The notes under the pieces: generated by a model
Database searches by the model: none
The model's input: only the letters and a program-made list of their open reading frames with translations
Told to the model about the DNA's origin: nothing
In this document: positions 7,594 through 16,529 of the stretch, piece after piece
How the letters are laid out: every line of letters starts with the position of its first letter
Numbering within the stretch: the first letter of the stretch is position 1
Assembly: GCF_036014015.1 (NCBI RefSeq)
Contig: NZ_CP107905.1
Coordinates: 10,044,001-10,108,000 of the forward strand
Reading direction: 5' to 3'
Length of the DNA stretch: 64,000 bases
DNA from: Streptomyces sp. NBC_00457
GTDB taxonomy: Bacteria > Actinomycetota > Actinomycetes > Streptomycetales > Streptomycetaceae
Position numbers and translations under genes: made by a program

Positions 7594-8445
7594 TCAGCCG
7601 GGTACGTCGATGCGCTGGGTGCCGATCACCGACAGCAGTTGCAGAGCCCCCTCGGCCGGGGAGCCGGGGTCGGCCGTGTAGATCACGACTCGCTGGTCCC
7701 GGTCGGTGATGTCCAGGACATCGCAGTTGAGGGTGATGGGACCGATCAGGGGGTGCCGGAAGGTCTTGTGCGGGGCGGGTTCCACCGACATGTCGTAGGC
7801 GGCCCACAGCCGGGCGAACTCCGCGCTGCCGGTGAGCAGGTCGTCCACCAGCGTGGCTACTTCGGGGTCGTCGGGGTAGCGGGCGGCGGCGGCCCGCAGA
7901 TGCCGGGCCGCGGTACGGCCGAAGATCTCCATACCGGACCGGCTGTACCACTGCGGCTGCCCCACGCGCGCATCGAGGAAGGTACGGCGCAGGAAGTTGC
8001 GTTCGTGCCGGGGCAGGGCGGAGAAGTCGTCCAGGAGGGCGGCCGCCAGGTCGTTGTGGGCGATCACCTCATAGGTCGCGGACAGGACGAGCGCCGCGGC
8101 GTGCGGCAGCCGCCGCAGCAGGTCCAGGATGCTCGGGCGTACCTCGCGGCAGGGGCCTGGCGGCGGGGCGGGCGGGGCGCCGGCGAGGTGGTGCAGGTGG
8201 GCGCGCTCACCATCGGACAGGCGCAGGGCACGGGTCAGAGCGGCCAGCACCTCGCGTGAGGGGCGCGGTCCGCGGGCCTGCTCGAGGCGCGTGTAGTACT
8301 CGGTGGAGATGAACGCCAGCTGCGCCACCTCCTCGCGTCGCAGCCCCGGCGTACGGCGCCTGGGCCCGGCGGGCAGCCCCACGTCGGCGGGGGTGATCCG
8401 CTCGCGCCTGCTGCGCAGGAAGCCGGCCAGCTCTCGTCGATCCAT
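7594..8445 (-). CDS. Helix-turn-helix regulator with MmyB-like ligand-binding domain
   Basis: 283 residues. The N-terminus (MDRRELAGFLRSRRERITP, RRRTPGLRREEVAQLA, ISTEYYTRLEQARGPRPS) is the hallmark of the large actinobacterial XRE group with a C-terminal MmyB-like/PAS-like domain, seen here at about 105-270 (LVLSATYEVIAHNDLAAALL, then ARLWAAYDMS and HPLIGPITLNCDVLDI). Members usually regulate a divergent dehydrogenase or oxidoreductase. Here a divergent SDR gene begins 89 bases away at 8535, so that gene is the likely target. Start ATG 8445 has GGGAGG just upstream. Confidence 0.92.
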   Translation of the reverse strand: MDRRELAGFLRSRRERITPADVGLPAGPRRRTPGLRREEVAQLAFISTEYYTRLEQARGPRPSREVLAALTRALRLSDGERAHLHHLAGAPPAPPPGPCREVRPSILDLLRRLPHAAALVLSATYEVIAHNDLAAALLDDFSALPRHERNFLRRTFLDARVGQPQWYSRSGMEIFGRTAARHLRAAAARYPDDPEVATLVDDLLTGSAEFARLWAAYDMSVEPAPHKTFRHPLIGPITLNCDVLDITDRDQRVVIYTADPGSPAEGALQLLSVIGTQRIDVPG

Positions 8446-8534
8446 GCCTCCCAGTGTGTACGGGGCCCGCGAAGCCGATCCAGGTACCGCCGGTGCCTGG
8501 ATCAGGGTGCGCGGCCCGGAACAGGCTCGACGGC

Positions 8535-9341
8535 ATGGACAACACCCAGACCACCGACACCTCCGCCCCTGCCACTCCGGGTCTGCTGACCGGCAAGGTC
8601 GCCTTCATCAGCGGAGCCGGCCGCGGCATCGGCGCCGCCGCGGCGCGGCTGTTCGCCCGGGAAGGCGCCCGCGTCCTGCTCACGGCCCGCACCGAGGACC
8701 AGCTCAAAGCGGTAGCCGAAGAGATCCGGGCCGCGGGCGGCACCGCTCAGTACGCGGTCTGCGACCTGGCCGACACGACCAGCGTGCGCGCCGCGGTCGA
8801 CCGCACCGTGGAGGTGTACGGCCGACTCGACGTCGCCTTCAACAACGGGGCGCTCGCCACCCGGCAGCCCGGCCCGCTGGACCAGGTGCCGGAGGCGGAC
8901 TTCGACCAGCAGTACAGCGTCAACCTCAGGGGCGTCTGGCTGGCCCTGGCCGCTCAGGTCGCCGCCATCCGGACGACCGCGGGCACGGGCGCCATCGTCA
9001 ACACCTCGTCCGTCGGCGGCTGGAAGGGCAACCCCGTACTGCCCGCGTACAGCGCGATGAAGCGAGGTGTCCACAGCCTCACCGAGTCGGCCGCCGTCGC
9101 CTACGGTGCCGAAGGCATCCGCGTCAACGCCGTCGCCCCCGGCACCACGCTGACCGAGATGATGCGCCACTGGGAAGCGGAATCGCCCGGCATCATCGAC
9201 CAGCTCAACGCGAGCACCCCGCTGCGCCGCGCGGCCCGTCCCGAGGAAGTCGCCGAGGCCGCCGCGTGGCTGCTGAGCGACCGCGCCTCCTACGTCACCG
9301 GAGTGGTCCTCGCGGTCGACGGCGGCATGCAGGCATCGTGA
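8535..9341 (+). CDS. Short-chain dehydrogenase/reductase (SDR)
   Basis: 268 residues from ATG 8535; the frame upstream to 8454 does not resemble SDRs. The cofactor motif is ISGAGRGIGAAAARLF, a classical TGxxxGIG variant. CDLADTTSVRAAVD and YGRLDVAFNNGA follow, then IVNTSSVGG and the catalytic YSAMK (Tyr-x-x-x-Lys). The NNAG motif is NNGA here, a swap of the last two residues. The C-terminus YVTGVVLAVDGGMQAS is typical of FabG-like SDRs, which act as NAD(P)-dependent oxidoreductases in the cytosol. The substrate is unknown. It is divergent from the MmyB-like regulator gene, the usual arrangement for a regulator and its target. Confidence 0.9.
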   Translation: MDNTQTTDTSAPATPGLLTGKVAFISGAGRGIGAAAARLFAREGARVLLTARTEDQLKAVAEEIRAAGGTAQYAVCDLADTTSVRAAVDRTVEVYGRLDVAFNNGALATRQPGPLDQVPEADFDQQYSVNLRGVWLALAAQVAAIRTTAGTGAIVNTSSVGGWKGNPVLPAYSAMKRGVHSLTESAAVAYGAEGIRVNAVAPGTTLTEMMRHWEAESPGIIDQLNASTPLRRAARPEEVAEAAAWLLSDRASYVTGVVLAVDGGMQAS

Positions 9342-9662
9342 GCCCGGCCAGGCGCCGACCTTGGGGCTGGCACAGGCGGTGATGAGGGCGCTCGGGACGC
9401 CGGCGAGGAGTCCACGGGGGAAGTCTCGAGCGTGGGCATCGTCAAGGGCTTCGAGGTGACCGAGGTGACCACAGCGAGTACGGCGGGGACCCTATGCGGG
9501 GACTTGATGCAGGGCGCCGCCGCGGCGGGCGGTCTTGTGGGTCAGCATCGTCACCGTGCGCCCTCATGCCCGTGAGCTGGTGCAGGCGAGGTGGCTGCTG
9601 CGTGTGTCTCTCCTCGTCCTCCGGGAACCCGGCCCGGGAACAGGGATGAAGGAGGAGGAATC
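9342..9662. other. Intergenic region upstream of the Rv2629-like gene
   Basis: About 320 bases. Short open frames here lack any recognisable domain or ribosome-binding site. Close to the next gene, GTCT (9604-9607) and GGGAAC (9623-9628), separated by 15 bases, resemble the stress sigma factor SigB consensus (GNNT, 14-16 bases, GGGTAY). A strong Shine-Dalgarno GGAGGAGGAA precedes the GTG at 9663. Nothing else is supported. Confidence 0.35.
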
Positions 9663-10805
9663 GTGCAGCTGTCATTTCTGGCCCCACTGTTCGAGCGCCG
9701 TGGCCCATGGGCCACCGTGTACTTCGACCCCGCTCAGAAGGACGAGTCGGGGGCCAAGCGGCGTGAGCTGTCCGTACGGGAAGCCTGCCGGAACCTGGGG
9801 GAGGAAGGCGCCGACGCGGCGACCGTGCAAGCGGTGCGCGAGGCCCTGACCAGCATCCGGCCCGCGGACGCCCCGGCCGGCACAGCGATCTTCGCCACCG
9901 GAGGAGAGGTGGTGCTCAGCCTCAGTCTCTCCCGGCCGCCGCAGCGGCAGATCGCCCGCTGGACCGCCCTGCCCCGGCTCACACCGCTGCTGGAGCTCTC
10001 CGCTCAGGATCCGGTCTGCCTGGTGGCCTACATCGACCGGACCGGCGCCGACTGCGAACTGCGCGGGGCGACTGGCCCGCAGGACGCCGGGCAGGTGGCG
10101 GGCCGGCGCTGGCCGGTGCACCGTACGGCCTCGTCGGACTGGTCGGAGCGGCATTTCCAGCTGAAGGTCGAGAACACCTGGGACCACAACGCCCGTGAGA
10201 TCGCCGAAGCGCTGAGTTCGGCCTACGCGGAGTCCGGCGCCGACCTGGTCGTCCTGGTCGGCGACCCGCGCGAGCGGCCTGCCGTGCGGGACAAGCTGCC
10301 CGAGGCCGTCCGGGAGGTCACGGTGGAAACGGAGCATGGTGGCCATGCCGCCGGCTCCTTCTCTCCCGCGCTGGAAGAGGCCATCGAGCAGGCCCGCCGG
10401 GACTACACCCGGCGGCGCATCGAGGAGGCGCTCGACCGGTTCCGTGCCGGACGCAGCGGCACCGGCGGTCCGGCGGACGCGGTGGAGGGCGTCCCGGCCC
10501 TGGTGGAAGCCGTCAGGGAGCACCGCATCGATACGCTGCTGATTCGTCCCGACGGGTCGGATCTGGCCCGTGAGACATGGGCAGGGAACGATCCCGACCA
10601 AGTGGCGGTGCGCCGAACCGATGCGCAGATCCTGGGCGAGGGCGACCCGTTCCCCGTGCGGGCCGACGACGCACTGCTGCGGACAGCGGCGGTCACCGAC
10701 GCCGACGTGCTGATCGTTCCCCCTTCGGACGGCGAGGGCAGGGGCGACGTCCCTGCGGGTGGCCTCGGCGCCCTGCTGCGGTGGACGTACGCCTCGGCCG
10801 GCTGA
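9663..10805 (+). CDS. Rv2629-family (bacterial eRF1-like / Balon-related) ribosome-associated factor
   Basis: 380 residues from GTG 9663, which follows GGAGGAGGAATC. The protein tracks Mycobacterium tuberculosis Rv2629 throughout: ATVYFDPAQKDESGAKRREL, AIFATGGEVVLS, YIDRTGADCELRG, WPVHRTASSDW, then an eRF1-domain-3-like region and the shared ending GLGALLRWTYASAG. Rv2629 belongs to the archaeo-eukaryotic release factor-related proteins; a Psychrobacter relative, Balon, binds the vacant A site of stalled or hibernating ribosomes. No GGQ catalytic motif is visible, so hibernation or protection is likelier than peptide release. Its neighbours are a Rieske membrane protein and a catalase, pointing to a stress role. 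Family assignment is strong; function is by homology. Confidence 0.85.
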   Translation: MQLSFLAPLFERRGPWATVYFDPAQKDESGAKRRELSVREACRNLGEEGADAATVQAVREALTSIRPADAPAGTAIFATGGEVVLSLSLSRPPQRQIARWTALPRLTPLLELSAQDPVCLVAYIDRTGADCELRGATGPQDAGQVAGRRWPVHRTASSDWSERHFQLKVENTWDHNAREIAEALSSAYAESGADLVVLVGDPRERPAVRDKLPEAVREVTVETEHGGHAAGSFSPALEEAIEQARRDYTRRRIEEALDRFRAGRSGTGGPADAVEGVPALVEAVREHRIDTLLIRPDGSDLARETWAGNDPDQVAVRRTDAQILGEGDPFPVRADDALLRTAAVTDADVLIVPPSDGEGRGDVPAGGLGALLRWTYASAG

Positions 10806-10895
10806 GCGCCGACCCCGCGGCGCGAACCGGCGACCACCCGCACTCGGCCCGGTTGATCACCATGCCGATGAGCTGGAAAGAACGCCCGCCGCCAG

Positions 10896-10919
10896 GTTTT
10901 CGCCGAAGTGATCGGGAAA
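10896..10919 (+). promoter_or_regulatory. Possible SigB-type stress promoter before the Rieske gene
   Basis: GTTT at 10896-10899 and GGGAAA at 10914-10919, with a 14-base spacer, resemble the SigB-type consensus (GNNT, N14-16, GGGTAY). The last position is off-consensus. The ATG at 10930 is only 10 bases downstream, so a transcript from here would have almost no leader. Low-confidence pattern match. Confidence 0.3.
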
Positions 10920-10929
10920 CCCGGCGCAC

Positions 10930-11793
10930 ATGCGCAATCCCCTGTCGAAGATCGAAGTCCTGGAGGACGCCGACCTGCTCGACCGTGTCGCGGCCCCCGT
11001 CCGGACGCGCGTCCACGCGCTGCCCCTCGGGCCCCTGCGGGACGCGCTGCGCGGCCGTTGGCAGGGCCACCCCCTGCACCCGGTGCTGGTGCAGACCCCC
11101 ATCGGCGCCTGGACGTCCGCCGCGCTGCTCGATCTGACCCGCGGCAACGAACGCGCGGCCCGGCTGCTGGTCGCCGTCGGGCTCGCCGGCGCCGCCCCGG
11201 CCGCGCTGGCGGGGGCCGTCGACTTCGCGGACCAGCTTCCCGAGCAGGAGCGCGTGGGCGTGGTGCACGCGGCGGCGAACACCGCGGCCGTCGCCCTCTA
11301 CGCCGGCTCGCTCGTGGCCCGCAGCAGGGGCCGGAGCGGTCGGCTGCTCGGCTTCGCCGGACTCACGGCCGCCACGGTCGGCGGGTATCTCGGCGGCCAC
11401 CTGGCGTACCGGCAGGCCGCGGGGGTGAACCACAGCCAGGCCGTGCCGCATCTGATCGACGCGGGCTGGCACGCGGTCGGCGACCCGGAGGAGTTCCCGC
11501 GCGGCAGTGTCGTCCGGCGGATGGTCGGAGAGGTGCCCGTGCTGCTCGTACGGGACTCCGACAGCCCCGGAGAGATACACGCGCTGGCGGAGCGGTGCGC
11601 CCATCTCTCGGGCCCTCTGTCCGAGGGCGAGATCAGCGACGGATGCGTGACCTGTCCCTGGCACGGCAGCACGTTCCGGCTCTCGGACGGCGCCTGCGTG
11701 GCCGGCCCGTCCACGGCACCGCAGCCCGCCTTCGACGTACGCCTCAGCGACGGCCTGGTCGAGATCCGGCTACGGGAGGGACACGCGCATTGA
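10930..11793 (+). CDS. DUF2231 membrane protein fused to a Rieske [2Fe-2S] domain
   Basis: 287 residues. The N-terminal half (about 1-165) is a DUF2231-type membrane domain with HPLHPVLVQTPIGAWTSAALL and several hydrophobic helices (LVAVGLAGAAPAALAGAVD; AANTAAVALYAGSLV; GLTAATVGGYLGGHLAY). The C-terminal half (about 185-285) is a Rieske domain with CAHLSGPL and, about 15 residues on, CPWHG, which provide the two Cys and two His ligands. The domain likely faces the cytosol and passes electrons to or from a membrane redox partner; the partner is not encoded nearby. It lies between the Rv2629-like and catalase genes in the same direction, consistent with an oxidative-stress role. Confidence 0.88.
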   Translation: MRNPLSKIEVLEDADLLDRVAAPVRTRVHALPLGPLRDALRGRWQGHPLHPVLVQTPIGAWTSAALLDLTRGNERAARLLVAVGLAGAAPAALAGAVDFADQLPEQERVGVVHAAANTAAVALYAGSLVARSRGRSGRLLGFAGLTAATVGGYLGGHLAYRQAAGVNHSQAVPHLIDAGWHAVGDPEEFPRGSVVRRMVGEVPVLLVRDSDSPGEIHALAERCAHLSGPLSEGEISDGCVTCPWHGSTFRLSDGACVAGPSTAPQPAFDVRLSDGLVEIRLREGHAH

Positions 11794-11849
11794 ACGGGCG
11801 GGCGACCGCTTGAACGGGCGGGCGACCTCTTGATCGAGCGGGCGACCGC
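11790..11849 (+). repeat. Three tandem 20-bp repeats at the end of the Rieske gene
   Basis: Units at 11790-11809, 11810-11829 and 11830-11849. The first reads TTGAACGGGCGGGCGACCGC; the second differs at one base and the third at two. The first unit contains the Rieske stop codon (TGA 11791-11793). The array lies in the leader of the catalase mRNA if the genes are co-transcribed. It may arise by slippage or serve a regulatory role. Confidence 0.8.
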
Positions 11850-11907
11850 CCGACGACCGACCAGCCAACCTGCCGACCCAGTCGAAGAGTCGAGGGAGAA
11901 AACCGTC

Positions 11908-14028
11908 ATGACCACGCACGAACGCCGTCCCGCCGACGACGCGAAGCAGCGGCAGCGCGAAGCCCACCGCGCCCCCGACCCCGCCGGTGGCCCGCTCACC
12001 ACGGATCAGGGAGTGGTGGTCGATCACACCGACGACTCTCTCCGGGTGGGTGAACGCGGCCCCACGCTGATGGAGGACTTCCACTTCCGGGAGAAGCTCA
12101 CCCGCTTCGACCACGAGCGGATCCCGGAGCGCGTGGTGCATGCCCGAGGGGCCGGCGCGTACGGCTACTTCCAGCCATACCAGTCCTGTGCGGAGTTCAC
12201 CAAGGCCGCCTTCCTCCAGGATCCGTCCGTGCGGACGCCGGTGTTCGTGCGCTTCTCCACCGTGCAGGGCCCGCGCGGCTCGGCGGACACGGTGCGCGAC
12301 GTCCGCGGCTTCGCGACGAAGTTCTATACGTCGGAGGGCAATTACGACCTAGTCGGCAACAACATGCCGGTCTTCTTCATCCAGGACGGCATCAAGTTTC
12401 CCGACTTCGTGCATGCCGTGAAGCCCGAACCGCACAACGAGATCCCCACGGGCGCGTCCGCGCACGACACCCTCTGGGATTTCGTCTCCCTCCAGCCCGA
12501 GACCCTGCACATGATGATGTGGCTGATGTCCGACCGCGCCATTCCGCGCAGCTACCGGACGATGCAGGGCTTCGGTGTGCACACCTTCCGGTTCGTCGAC
12601 GCGGAGGGCAGGGGCACGTTCGTGAAGTTCCACTGGACGCCTGTGCTGGGCGTTCACTCGCTGGTGTGGGACGAAGCGCAGGAGACGCAGGGCCGGGACC
12701 CGGACTTCAACCGCCGTGACCTGTGGGACAACATCGCGGCCGGCAACTACCCCGAATACGAACTGGGTGTGCAGCTGGTGCCGGAAGAGGACGAGCACTC
12801 CTTCGACTTCGACCTCCTGGACGCCACGAAGATCATCCCGGAGGAGGAGATCCCCGTACGGCCCATCGGGCGCATGATCCTCGACCGCAACCCGGAGAAC
12901 TTCTTCGCCGAGACCGAACAGGTCGCCTTCCACACGGCCAACGTCGTGCCGGGCATCGACTTCACCAACGACCCGCTGCTCCAGGCCCGCAACTTCTCCT
13001 ATCTGGACACCCAGCTGATCCGCCTGGGCGGCCCCAACTTCGCCCAGATCCCGGTCAACCGGCCGATCGTGGACGTCCGCACGAACCAGCGGGACGGCTT
13101 CCACCAGGGACAGATCCACAGCGGCACCAGTTACAGCCCCAACTCCCTGAGCGGCGGCTGCCCGGTGCTTGCCGGAGCCGCCGACCCGAGCGCGTACAGC
13201 CATCTCCAGGAACGGGTGGACGGGAACAAGATCCGCAAGCGCAGCGAGAGCTTCAAGGACCACTACACCCAGGCGGCGCTGTTCTTCCTGAGCATGTCCG
13301 ACTGGGAGAGGCAGCACGTCATCGACGCCTTCCGTTTCGAACTCGGCAAGGTCGGGTCGACGCAGGTACGGGCGCGGACCGTCGAGCAACTGGGCCATGT
13401 GCACCACGGGTTGGCCGCCGCCGTGGCCGAGGGCATCGGTGTCGAGCCGCCCGAGAAGGAGGACACCCCGCAGCCGGAACCCTCCCCGGCGCTGAGCATG
13501 ACGAGCGACAAACTCCGCGGCGACGGCAGTATCCGTACCCGTCAGGTCGCGGTCCTGGTCGCCGACGGCGTGGACGCGGCCCAGGTCGGCACCGTGCGGG
13601 AGGTTCTGGAGGACGGCGGTGCGATCGTCGAGGAACTGGCCTTCCACGACGGCACGGTGCGCGACAGCGACGACGGCCGGCACCAGGTCGACCGGGCGCT
13701 GCCCACGGTCGCGTCCGTGCTCTACGACGCGGTCGTCATCCCGGGCGGCGGCGCTCCCGAACTCGCCGGCGACGCCACGGTCCAACGGTTCGTACGGGAC
13801 GCCTACCGGCACGGCAAGCCGGTCGGTGCCCTTGGCAGCGGCGTCGATCTGGTCGCCCTGCTGGAACCGGACGGCCTGCGCCTGGCCGGAGACGGCGACA
13901 GCACCGTGGCCGACCGCGGCGTGGTCACCGAGACGTCGACCGGGCCGGCCAGCGAGGTGTTCCTGTCGCAGCTGACCGCCGCGATCGCCACCCACCGCCA
14001 CTGGGACCGCCCGCCGGTACGCCGCTGA
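11908..14028 (+). CDS. katE: Large-subunit catalase (HPII/KatE type) with C-terminal flavodoxin-like domain
   Basis: 706 residues, the size of HPII-type monofunctional haem catalases. The catalase core contains the active-site His ([14 protein letters not shown]), Asn ([20 protein letters not shown]) and the proximal Tyr ([18 protein letters not shown]). A C-terminal DJ-1/PfpI-like domain (about 545-690: [33 protein letters not shown]) is the typical extension. It disproportionates hydrogen peroxide in the cytosol. ATG 11908 was chosen because GAGGGAG precedes it; the frame is open to 11830 in the repeat array. The neighbouring Rv2629-like and Rieske genes support a stress or stationary-phase role. 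Confidence 0.95.
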   Translation: MTTHERRPADDAKQRQREAHRAPDPAGGPLTTDQGVVVDHTDDSLRVGERGPTLMEDFHFREKLTRFDHERIPERVVHARGAGAYGYFQPYQSCAEFTKAAFLQDPSVRTPVFVRFSTVQGPRGSADTVRDVRGFATKFYTSEGNYDLVGNNMPVFFIQDGIKFPDFVHAVKPEPHNEIPTGASAHDTLWDFVSLQPETLHMMMWLMSDRAIPRSYRTMQGFGVHTFRFVDAEGRGTFVKFHWTPVLGVHSLVWDEAQETQGRDPDFNRRDLWDNIAAGNYPEYELGVQLVPEEDEHSFDFDLLDATKIIPEEEIPVRPIGRMILDRNPENFFAETEQVAFHTANVVPGIDFTNDPLLQARNFSYLDTQLIRLGGPNFAQIPVNRPIVDVRTNQRDGFHQGQIHSGTSYSPNSLSGGCPVLAGAADPSAYSHLQERVDGNKIRKRSESFKDHYTQAALFFLSMSDWERQHVIDAFRFELGKVGSTQVRARTVEQLGHVHHGLAAAVAEGIGVEPPEKEDTPQPEPSPALSMTSDKLRGDGSIRTRQVAVLVADGVDAAQVGTVREVLEDGGAIVEELAFHDGTVRDSDDGRHQVDRALPTVASVLYDAVVIPGGGAPELAGDATVQRFVRDAYRHGKPVGALGSGVDLVALLEPDGLRLAGDGDSTVADRGVVTETSTGPASEVFLSQLTAAIATHRHWDRPPVRR

Positions 14029-14140
14029 GCGTCGGCGCCGGTGCCGGTGCTCGCCGGCCCTGCTCGTTCCCGAAAACCGCCGCGATCTCCAACACCACCG
14101 GCCGCACGCCGCTGCCCCGAGGAAGGAGTCGAGCGTCATC

Positions 14141-15241
14141 GTGTGGCACTCACTCACCTGGGAAGCCACATCCGTCTGCCGCTCGGTCCGCCGGTGCGTC
14201 ACCGCTCGCGGCCCCGAGCGCTACACCACGGTCCAGTCCCTCAAGACGGCGGGAGCCGCGCTACTGGCCTGGGCGCTGGCGGGCTGGTGGTGGGACGCGC
14301 CGATGGCCCTCCTGGCGCCATGGACCGCGCTGTTCCTGGTGCAGAGCACCGTCTACCGCTCCCTGCTGTCCGCGCTGCAGCAATTCGTGGTGGTCGTCGC
14401 GGGAACGCTTCTCGCCGCCGGCGGCGGCGTGCTCCTCCAGAACACCATGGCCGCGATGGCGGTGGTCCTGCCCCTGACGGTCCTGCTCGGCAACTACACC
14501 CGGTTCGGTTCTCAGGGCCTGTACGCACCCACCGCCGCACTGTTCGTCCTCGTGTACGAGTCGTACGCCGGCTTCGACATCCTGCACCGCCTCCTGGAGA
14601 CCCTCCTCGGAGCGACCATCGGGGTCTGCGTGAACGCCTTGGTGCTGCCGCCGGTCCACACCGACCGAGTCCGCCGCCTGCGCAGCCAACTCCCACGGGA
14701 CTGCGCCACGTTGCTGCACGAGGTCGCCGACGGCATCGAGGGCGTGTACGACGACGGCCGAGTGCGGGGCTGGTACGACAGGGCCCTGCGACTGACCGAC
14801 GTGGTCGCGGAGCTGCGGGACGCGCGACGCTGGTCGGACGAGAGCTTCCGCTTCAACCCGGGGCACAAGCTGCGCCGGACCGTTGTCCCACCGCCGTCGG
14901 TCGACTGGGACCTCACCTGGGACAGGATCACCGAACACATCCGAGCGGCGATCCGTACGCTGAACGACGCGACCACGCTTCCGGACTGCGTACCGGGCAT
15001 CCTCTCGCCCCTCTTGCGGTCGGCCGGCGACGTACTCGACCCCGGCAGCGCCGACGACCGCGACCGCGCGCTGAACGAGATGACCGCCGCGCACCGGCGT
15101 CTGACCGCCGTACTCGCCGACGGCCGCTACGAGACCACCCCCGCCCTCGGCGCGCTGGCCCTGGACACGCAACGGCTCCTGGACGACCTCACCACGTTCG
15201 CCGACGCGCGGGACGTGCCGCAGCTCCGCCACCAGGCGTGA
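14141..15241 (+). CDS. FUSC-family aromatic acid exporter-like membrane protein
   Basis: 366 residues from GTG 14141, with AAGGAG upstream. About six hydrophobic spans lie in the first 180 residues (AGAALLAWALAGWWW, LLAPWTALFLVQSTVYRSLL, FVVVVAGTLLAAGGGVLL, AVVLPLTVLLGNY), followed by a long soluble helical tail (about 185-366). This matches the FUSC/DUF939 group of half-size aromatic acid or efflux proteins. SLLSALQQFVVVVAG matches the conserved span. It is located at the cytoplasmic membrane with its soluble domain probably inside. It follows the catalase gene by 112 bases and might be co-transcribed; a direct link to peroxide stress is not shown. Confidence 0.8.
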   Translation: MWHSLTWEATSVCRSVRRCVTARGPERYTTVQSLKTAGAALLAWALAGWWWDAPMALLAPWTALFLVQSTVYRSLLSALQQFVVVVAGTLLAAGGGVLLQNTMAAMAVVLPLTVLLGNYTRFGSQGLYAPTAALFVLVYESYAGFDILHRLLETLLGATIGVCVNALVLPPVHTDRVRRLRSQLPRDCATLLHEVADGIEGVYDDGRVRGWYDRALRLTDVVAELRDARRWSDESFRFNPGHKLRRTVVPPPSVDWDLTWDRITEHIRAAIRTLNDATTLPDCVPGILSPLLRSAGDVLDPGSADDRDRALNEMTAAHRRLTAVLADGRYETTPALGALALDTQRLLDDLTTFADARDVPQLRHQA

Positions 15242-15257
15242 GGGAGTTGGCTCAGGC

Positions 15258-16286
15258 TCAGCCCACTTTGCGGCCCTGGAGGGGCTCGGTGTCCGCGCCG
15301 GCTCCCCGTTGCATCCCGTGCAGGAACTCCTCCAGCACCTCTACGGCCGTACGCTCCGGCTGCCAGTGGAGTTCGGTGTGGGCCCGTGAGCAGTCCATGA
15401 GGGGGAGTCGGAGTACGGCGTCGAAGAGGTGGGGCGAGGCGGGCAGCAGGTGCAGGCCCCATGCGGCGGCGATGGCGGAGCGGGCGGCCGGGCGTGGCAG
15501 CCGTACCGGACGGGCACCGAGCATCTCGCCCAGCACCTGCGCGTCGACGGGCGGCTCGCCCGCCAGGTTGAACGCGCCGCCCAGGTCGCTGTGCACCGCC
15601 AGCCGGTAGGCCTGCGCCGCGTCGTCGGTGTGCAGGGCCTGCACCCGCAGGCCCGGGATGTCGGGGAGGACGGGCAGCAGCTCGGGACGCGCCAGCGGTC
15701 CCGGCAGGAAACGGCCGCCGAAGATGCGGCGCTGCTCGCTCGCCGACTCCCGCTTGAAGAGGAAGGCGGGCCGCATCCGTACCACCCGGATGCCCGGGTG
15801 CTGCTGCTCGAAGGAGTCCAGAGCCCGCTCCAGGTAGGCCTTCTCACGGCAGTAAGCGGCATCCGGCCACCCATGCGTCGGCCACGACTCGTCCACCGCG
15901 CGGTCCTTGGGCCCCGGCGAGTACGCCCCCACGGAAGAGGCATGGATCAGCGCCGGCACCTTCGCCGCGGCCACTGCCTCGAACACCCGGATGCTGCCGA
16001 GCACGTTGGTGCGCCAGGTCGCGGCCGGATCGTGCGTGGGTTGAAAGGCCCAGGCCAGATGGACCACGGCGTCGGCACCTTCGAACTCCTTGACCAGGTC
16101 GGCGTCCTCGGAGGCCAGGTCCACCGCGGACCACTCGGTCTTGCCGGGCGACCAGTCCGGAATCCGACGGGCGAGGCCCCGCACGGATCCGACCTTCGCA
16201 TCCTCCACGAGCAGGCGCACCAGGCTGGTGCCCACATTGCCGGTGGCTCCCGTGACGACGACCTTGCCGCCGGATTCGCTCCTCAC
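15258..16286 (-). CDS. NAD-dependent epimerase/dehydratase (extended SDR)
   Basis: 342 residues from GTG 16286, chosen because AAAGGAG sits 6 bases upstream. The Rossmann motif is VVTGATGNVGTSLVRLL (TGxxGxxG), then AVDLASEDADLVKEFEGADA, AVVHLAWAF, IHASSVGAY and the catalytic YCREK (Tyr-x-x-x-Lys). The fold and motifs fit extended SDRs of the NAD-dependent epimerase group acting on nucleotide sugars or other substrates; no sugar genes are adjacent, so the substrate is unknown. The gene lies downstream of the DNA glycosylase gene with a 243-base gap. Confidence 0.88.
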   Translation of the reverse strand: MRSESGGKVVVTGATGNVGTSLVRLLVEDAKVGSVRGLARRIPDWSPGKTEWSAVDLASEDADLVKEFEGADAVVHLAWAFQPTHDPAATWRTNVLGSIRVFEAVAAAKVPALIHASSVGAYSPGPKDRAVDESWPTHGWPDAAYCREKAYLERALDSFEQQHPGIRVVRMRPAFLFKRESASEQRRIFGGRFLPGPLARPELLPVLPDIPGLRVQALHTDDAAQAYRLAVHSDLGGAFNLAGEPPVDAQVLGEMLGARPVRLPRPAARSAIAAAWGLHLLPASPHLFDAVLRLPLMDCSRAHTELHWQPERTAVEVLEEFLHGMQRGAGADTEPLQGRKVG

Positions 16287-16529
16287 GACCGGCTCCTTTC
16301 GGGGGAAGGGCTGATCCACGCGTCATGAGCGTGCTCCGCCCCGAGTACCCGGTGCCCGGGGATGCACGCGATGGAAAGGCCGCCACACGGTTCAGTCAGC
16401 GGGGAGTGTGTTTGCTCGCGTGGCTCTGGGGCACTCGTGCCGTGGCTGAGCGGCCGTGGGAACGAGGCCGCGGACGCGGTGGGACCCGCGCCCGCGGCCT
16501 CACCTTTGCCCGGAGCGCCATGGCGCCGT

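Noticed and set aside
12349..14202. Long minus-strand frame opposite the catalase gene
   Set aside because: Antisense artefact of high GC; no domain and no ribosome-binding site, while the plus strand encodes a clear HPII catalase.
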